Shown here: positions 59,198 to 64,000 of the stretch, piece after piece
Position numbering within the stretch: the stretch's first letter is position 1
How the letters are laid out: each line of letters begins with the position of its first letter
Assembly: GCA_022059125.1 (NCBI GenBank)
Contig: JAEUWY010000004.1
Coordinates: 2,914,001 to 2,978,000 of the forward strand
Source of the DNA: Corynespora cassiicola
Taxonomy: Eukaryota; Ascomycota; Dothideomycetes; Pleosporales; Corynesporascaceae
DNA: 64,000 nt
Direction: 5' to 3'
Translations under genes and position numbers: made by a program
Notes under the pieces: generated by a model
What the model was told of the DNA's origin: nothing
Seen by the model: the letters and a program-made list of their open reading frames with translations, nothing else
Database searches by the model: none

Positions 59198-60704
59198 ATG
59201 GAGAGTTTTGAGCAATCAGCTACCTCTTATTTCGAGGGTTCTACGCCTCTGCCAAAAAAACCCTTACAGTTGCCGCTATCAGCAAAGACGGTACGCCTAT
59301 CAGTTATTGCCTGACTGATACCTTGTAATGGCGGGCGATAATAAGCTCATATTCCGATAGGGAGTTTTAATTACATGAAGAGATTCGATGACAAATCTGA
59401 TAAGGATGAAAAATCAGAGCCTGTATATTGGATCGCCTCAATGACAAAGTTTCTCACCAGCATTGCAGCCCTTCAATGCGTTGAGCGCGGTCAACTGCAT
59501 TTGGATGAAGATATATCGGCGGTTCTTCCGGAGTTCAAAGATTCAAGAAATTTGTTCTCTTATGACGCAGCGCGAAATCCTGAATATCGACCCGCTCCGC
59601 GCCCAATCACTTTGAGGTAAATTTTTGTCAGCATCAGCAGAGTAGCTTTCAATGGTACAAAATAACTTATATACAGACATATGTTGACACATACAGCTGG
59701 CGTGGCATATTTCAATCCGAAGCTATACGGTTTGCCGAAGATGAGAGTGAATGAAGGGAAAGCAACTCTCCATGGCGGTGTGGTACGCTATTTCCTGGTA
59801 ATAAAAGGACTGACGAGAAGAAAATAATTTTTCTTTTGAATCCAGTTCTATTCTTTTATAACGGATCTTGTTCGCGAACCTGGGTACAAGTTTGAATACT
59901 CGCCTGGTATTGACTTCGCCGGAAAGATGGTATGTGAGCTTCTACTTTCAATATGCAATAATTTACTGATCAGAATGTTTTAATTTTCAGGTCAAAAGAG
60001 TCAACCCCGGTCACACCCTTGGGTCCTACTTCGAGCGCTACCTTTTCCAGCCACTTGGAATCAAAGAGGCCACCTTCCATCTTGAACAACAAGAATCTTT
60101 TCGTGTACGCAAGCCTGTGGCATTCAAGCGAAATTATGATGGCTCTCTTGAGCCTATATCTACCGACTTCTTCATAGCCGATCCCATCCAGGAGGACTTT
60201 GGTGGTGGCGGCTTGCACACGACATGTTCGGAGCTACTCAAGCTGTATGGAGCAATTTTACGAGAGGACGAGCGTATTCTGAAGAAGGAAACCATCCGCC
60301 AAATGATCACCCCTCAGTTAGAGGGGAATGGCAAGGATGGCGTACCTAAGGGGCTCGACAAACAATACAATATCGATAGTTGTCACCAACGCGCTATCAT
60401 GAACACCATTCCAAGAGGAACGCCGGTCAATTTTGGACTTGGAAGCTTGATCCCCATGGTGGATGTGGAAGGAAGACGGAGTAAGGAGAGCATCAAATGG
60501 TCTGGGTTTACGAACTGTTACTGGGTGAGTACTAGTGGTTTATTGAATGCGAGGGCTGAATACTGACGTGAATACCTTTAGTGGATCGACATGAAAAAGG
60601 GAGTAGCTGGAGTTTATCTCTCGCAACTTCTACCCCACGGTGATGTGAAGACTATTAATTTCATGACGGAGTTTGAATCGGCGGTATATAAGCAGCTTGG
60701 GTGA
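59198..60704 (+). CDS. class C beta-lactamase-like serine hydrolase/transesterase, first exon frameshifted
   Basis: Exons are about 59198..59290, 59361..59616, 59677..59782, 59846..59929, 59991..60524 and 60582..60704, with introns of 57-70 nt. The beta-lactamase/penicillin-binding-like domain shows the active-site IASMTK (S-x-x-K), YSPG (second-motif Tyr) and HMLTHTAG, and ends in a helix SAVYKQLG. In the first exon the ATG frame and the frame needed at the exon junction differ by one base; the change occurs at a run of seven A (59254-59260). If the break is real, translation may begin at the downstream ATG 59375, about 20 codons before S-x-x-K. Related fungal proteins are esterases or acyltransferases. 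The role is unknown. Confidence 0.8.
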
Positions 60705-61367
60705 TTCAGATGGAGCTCGTACTAAGCTCCAGGTACATACTAGCAAAGTTGCTTCCGAGGCCGTACTTGTACTTAATCTGCTCATTATTCACCCCTTCTA
60801 TTATAAGATCTTCCTAAGTAGTCTTGTACTATCTATGTAGGAGAATATATCAACATTGAGCATATAATTCTCTTCTTAAAAAGTACCAGAAAGCAGAGGA
60901 GCTTTGCATCAATAAAATATTTGTAGTGTGAATAAGCCTTCAGATTGAATTCAATTTTGATTTGAGATAGGAAGTATATCTGGCAGAGATGCCATTAAAC
61001 TACAAATGATAGGACACAATAGTCCTGCTGCCTCGTTTTGTTATCACGTGACCGTTTCCACTTCCAAAATTCACGTGCACGAGGCACTTGCTATAGGTAA
61101 ACTGTTCTGTGCGTATATACAGAAGGATTAGACAGAAGTTAGCCTAGCCAACTACATGTTATACGTGGGATGACCCTGTAATATTAGCCAATCAATGGCT
61201 GGTCAATGAGGATGATGCAACCTAGCCATCGAGGTGCTCAATTGGATGAATAACGTGCACAGCGTACGCTGAGTATAAGAGCCATCAGGGTTCTATGAAA
61301 TACCTCAATGAGCTTTTGTGTTCTTTATCCCGCAGTTTCTCGTATATATATTACCATTCAAGACATC
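60705..61367. promoter_or_regulatory. CobW-gene promoter region with two CACGTG boxes
   Basis: Spacer between the hydrolase stop and the next ATG. It holds two CACGTG E-boxes (61045-61050, 61072-61077), about 300 bp before the CobW-like gene, and a CCAAT box at 61188-61192. Binding by bHLH factors is inference only. Confidence 0.35.
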
Positions 61368-63217
61368 ATGGCACCCTCGAAGCGGAGCAAAGCTGGACAA
61401 CTGGGGCCTCGAAAGAGACAGAGAGACCCGAAACAACCTTTACCCGTCACTATTCTTTCTGGATTTCTTGTAAGTTCCATGAAAATTCTTTTAGTTAGAA
61501 AAAGCAGCTCTAACACTTGATAGGGAAGTGGAAAGACAACTCTTCTCCGACACATTCTCCAGTCCCCCGACCATGGGCTTCGTATCGCTGTTATCGTCAA
61601 CGACATGGCCGCAGTGAACATTGATGGGAACCTCATCACAAGATCTTCTACGGCGCCTACGAATGGGACAAACAAACGAGATGCTGGGGAGGTTGTAATC
61701 AAGGAGAAGGTTGTCCAGATGCAGAATGGTTGTATATGCTGCACGCTCCGTAGTGACTTGCTCACTGAGCTTGCTCGATTGGCTTGGAGCAACGAGGGGT
61801 TTGATCATGTCGTCATTGAGAGCTCGGGTATCAGTGAGCCACAGCAGGTTGCGGAAACCTTCACAGCTGAGCTCACCGAGGCAATGATCGATGCCGAAGG
61901 TATGGAGACAGAGGAGAAGGAGACTTTTATGAAAGTGTAAGTGATGGATCGTTAATTTTTTTTTTCACTCGTGGCTCATATGATTTAGTGCAAAACTAGG
62001 CGGCCTCAAAGCATTGGCAAACGTTGACACCATGGTCACTGTTGTAGACGCATTTCGCTTTTTTTCTGAATTCGACACGGCAGAGTTTCTGCAAGATCGA
62101 TTCGGACAGGAAGAAGTTCCAGAAGAGGATGAACGCACGATATCCGATTTATTTGCTGATCAAATCGAGTTCGCCAACGTGATCATTATCAACAAGATTG
62201 ACATTGTCGACAAGCATACACTCGGTCGAGTTCGTGCCTATGTCAAGGCACTCAACCCCAGTGCCAAGATTATCGAAGCAAAATACTCGAAGGTCGATGT
62301 CAGAGAGATGCTCAACACAGGCAAATTTGATTTCGCGGAAGCGATTGCCAGTCCCGGCTGGCTTCAAAGCCTGCACGAGATGACTGTTATGGACATCCAG
62401 GGCAGGAAGCGAGTGGCTCCCAAGCCTGAGACATTGGAGTAAGCAAACATCCCAACTGCTTTGACAGACTGGTATCTAAATATGCGCTACTAGGTATGGT
62501 ATCGGCAGCTTCGTGTACAGGGCGCGCCGGCCGTTTGACCCGCTGAAACTCTACCGAGCGCTTGAAGGCAAATTCGTCTTGTTGCAACAGTCTCCTGATG
62601 CAGATGATGAAGAAGAGCAATTTAGTGACGCAGGCTCCGAATCAGATGACAATACTGCCTCAGCAGACAATTCAGATGAAGCCACAGACGATGAAGATAA
62701 TGGTCCACCGCCTGATCCAGCTGAGATTCTCGCTAACAAGAAGGCCGACCCCAACTTCAGTGGCCTTCATCGTAGTAAGGGCATCTTTTGGCTTGCAACC
62801 CGCCCATTTCATATGGGCGCATGGAGCACGGCTGGCGCGATGCTGACCTTGGCTTCCGAGATGCCCTGGTTTTGCACTATGCCAGAAGATGAGTGGATGG
62901 CAGATGAAGATACTATACGCAACATCAAAGCAGACTTCCAAGGCGAGTGGGGAGACAGACGCCAGGAGCTGGTTCTTATTGGCGAGAAACTGGATGTAGA
63001 CGGCTTGACAAAGCTACTCGATGAATGCCTGCTCAGTCGATCTGAGATGCGGAAGTGGGAAGGTGTTATGCATAGCCCTAAGTTGAGCGAAGGTGAAAAG
63101 GAAGAAAAGCTTCAAGCACTTTGGGATGATTCATACTGGGCAGAGTGGGGAGGAGCATCAGATGAGGATGGACATGACCATCACGGACATAGTCATTCAA
63201 TTAGGCAAAAGCATTAA
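61368..63217 (+). CDS. CobW/COG0523 G3E-family metal GTPase (ZNG1-like)
   Basis: Exons 61368..61469, 61524..61936, 61989..62438 and 62494..63217 give 562 residues, with introns of 54, 52 and 55 nt; the first intron interrupts the P-loop. Motifs: [15 protein letters not shown] (Walker A), [11 protein letters not shown], the metal-binding CICC (about 110) in [21 protein letters not shown] (Walker B region), and NKIDIVD (guanine specificity). The C-terminal CobW_C domain begins near [20 protein letters not shown], and is interrupted by an acidic insertion rich in Asp/Glu/Ser before GIFWLATRP. The C-terminus is His-rich (HDHHGHSH). Such proteins deliver zinc or another metal to client enzymes. 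Which client applies here is unknown; ZNG1-type zinc transfer is an inference. Confidence 0.93.
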
Positions 63218-63349
63218 CCGAGTGTCTGGGTAGATTGGTATCTAAAATCGAACATAATTCCACTTCTCGTGAAATTCACTTAGCCAATGAAGGTTGATAT
63301 CTATACTATCTAGACTCCTGAAGCCCATACCTGAAAGTGTAGACTTTTG

Positions 63350-64000
63350 TTAAGTAACTGAATAAACCATTCTTCCCGATCCCCGCATACTCGCGAGTGC
63401 AATTGCTAAGATCTCTGGGTCATTTACGGGAATGGAGTCTTCGTGTGCAGCAGCTCCTTGGCAGCGGCATACGATAGTCGCCGAATAATCAGTGAAATGC
63501 AAGTCGGATTCACTTATGTCATAAAAAAAGGTCCTAAGACCTAGTTCAGTGTTCTTGTAGCCCGTCGATCGAAAACTGGGCTCTGTAAAACTCTTTATTC
63601 CATTTCTGGACTGCACTTGATGATGACGGTACTCTGGATGTTGACTGTTTCGTTGCGGATTCCCCGGCTGAGTGAATTTTGGCTGCTGCATTATGATGTC
63701 CTGCTCAGAGATGCCTTGCTGATAGATTTGGATGGCTTCTTGAGAGCCTCGTCTATTGATGTGGATCTCTTGTTGAGACACTCCTTTTTGATTGATATAT
63801 AACTTCTGTCGCAAATTTGTCTTTCTCGGCATTTCGTAGGCGGAGGTATCAGGACATTGGAATCCATTCACAGTGGGGATAATATCTCGGGTCCCAGAAT
63901 CATGTCTCGACTTACGACCTGAATGTGAACTTCTCTTTGGCTTTGAATTGACAGGAACATAGTACGGAATGTAAACTGGGCGCCTAGTAGGATTGCGCTC
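63350..64000 (-). CDS. 3' end of an unrecognised Q-rich protein (continues beyond window)
   Basis: The minus-strand frame is open from the window edge to the stop at 63350-63352 (216 residues visible). No ATG occurs near the edge, so the start lies outside. The visible part is hydrophilic, with a basic segment (SKPKRSSHSGRKSRHD) and then a tract of about 38 residues with imperfect repeats of the form I-(N/Y)-x-x-G-x-S-x-x-x-I, and no recognised domain. The C-terminal 60 residues look folded (YDISESDLHFTDYSATIVC; ILAIALASMRGSGRMVYSV). Other introns are possible. No function is assigned. Confidence 0.5.
   Translation of the reverse strand, partial: ERNPTRRPVYIPYYVPVNSKPKRSSHSGRKSRHDSGTRDIIPTVNGFQCPDTSAYEMPRKTNLRQKLYINQKGVSQQEIHINRRGSQEAIQIYQQGISEQDIIMQQPKFTQPGNPQRNSQHPEYRHHQVQSRNGIKSFTEPSFRSTGYKNTELGLRTFFYDISESDLHFTDYSATIVCRCQGAAAHEDSIPVNDPEILAIALASMRGSGRMVYSVT

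Noticed and set aside
44501..61300. Possible secondary-metabolite cluster (MBL, regulator, amidohydrolase, P450, transesterase-like)
   Set aside because: There is no backbone synthase, the spacing is large and unrelated genes lie between; proximity alone is not enough within this window.

Overview
This window is nuclear DNA of a filamentous ascomycete (Pezizomycotina; a Dothideomycete is a reasonable guess, but the sequence does not prove it). The reasons are short GT-AG introns (about 45-120 nt) with CTAAC/CTGAC-like branch sites, monocistronic genes on both strands with long GC-mixed spacers, and typical fungal families: a Zn(II)2Cys6 regulator, a PDR-type ABC transporter, an Opi1-like repressor, a cytochrome P450, a nitronate monooxygenase and a CE1 acetylxylan esterase. 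Most genes were rebuilt by joining exons by eye, and in nearly every case the joins restore exact family motifs and an intact frame. No tRNA, rRNA, transposon or CRISPR was recognised.

Layout. 1-12 kb: 3' end of a secreted esterase, a BRCT-WGR-PARP polymerase (minus), an F-box protein, and a very large DDX60/Ski2-like helicase. 12-20 kb: a secreted PEBP-like protein (minus), a WRN/Rrp6-type 3'-5' exonuclease with HRDC-like regions, then an Opi1-like regulator of phospholipid genes with a repeat-rich, E-box-bearing 5' region. 20-26 kb: a gene-poor stretch with at most one small candidate gene. 26-34 kb: a full-length PDR transporter, a low-complexity membrane protein, and Sar1. 34-43 kb: TAF6, a doubtful small gene, an AIF/AMID-like oxidoreductase, a small single-pass membrane protein and a nitronate monooxygenase. 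43-53 kb: a secreted B3-like metallo-beta-lactamase-fold protein, a YbjQ/UPF0145 protein and a Zn2Cys6 transcription factor, with long spacers between. 53-64 kb: a YtcJ-like amidohydrolase, a P450, a class C beta-lactamase-like hydrolase with a broken first exon, a CobW/COG0523 metal GTPase, and the 3' end of an unknown Q-rich gene.

The genes look like an ordinary mix of core housekeeping (Sar1, TAF6, PARP, Opi1) and accessory metabolism or detoxification. The 44-61 kb part is richer in accessory enzymes, but it has no backbone synthase (PKS, NRPS or terpene), so I do not call it a biosynthetic cluster. The most unusual observation is in sar1: the only reading that gives the expected 189-residue GTPase needs a 2-nucleotide exon between two consecutive introns, which amounts to a recursive or stwintron-like arrangement.
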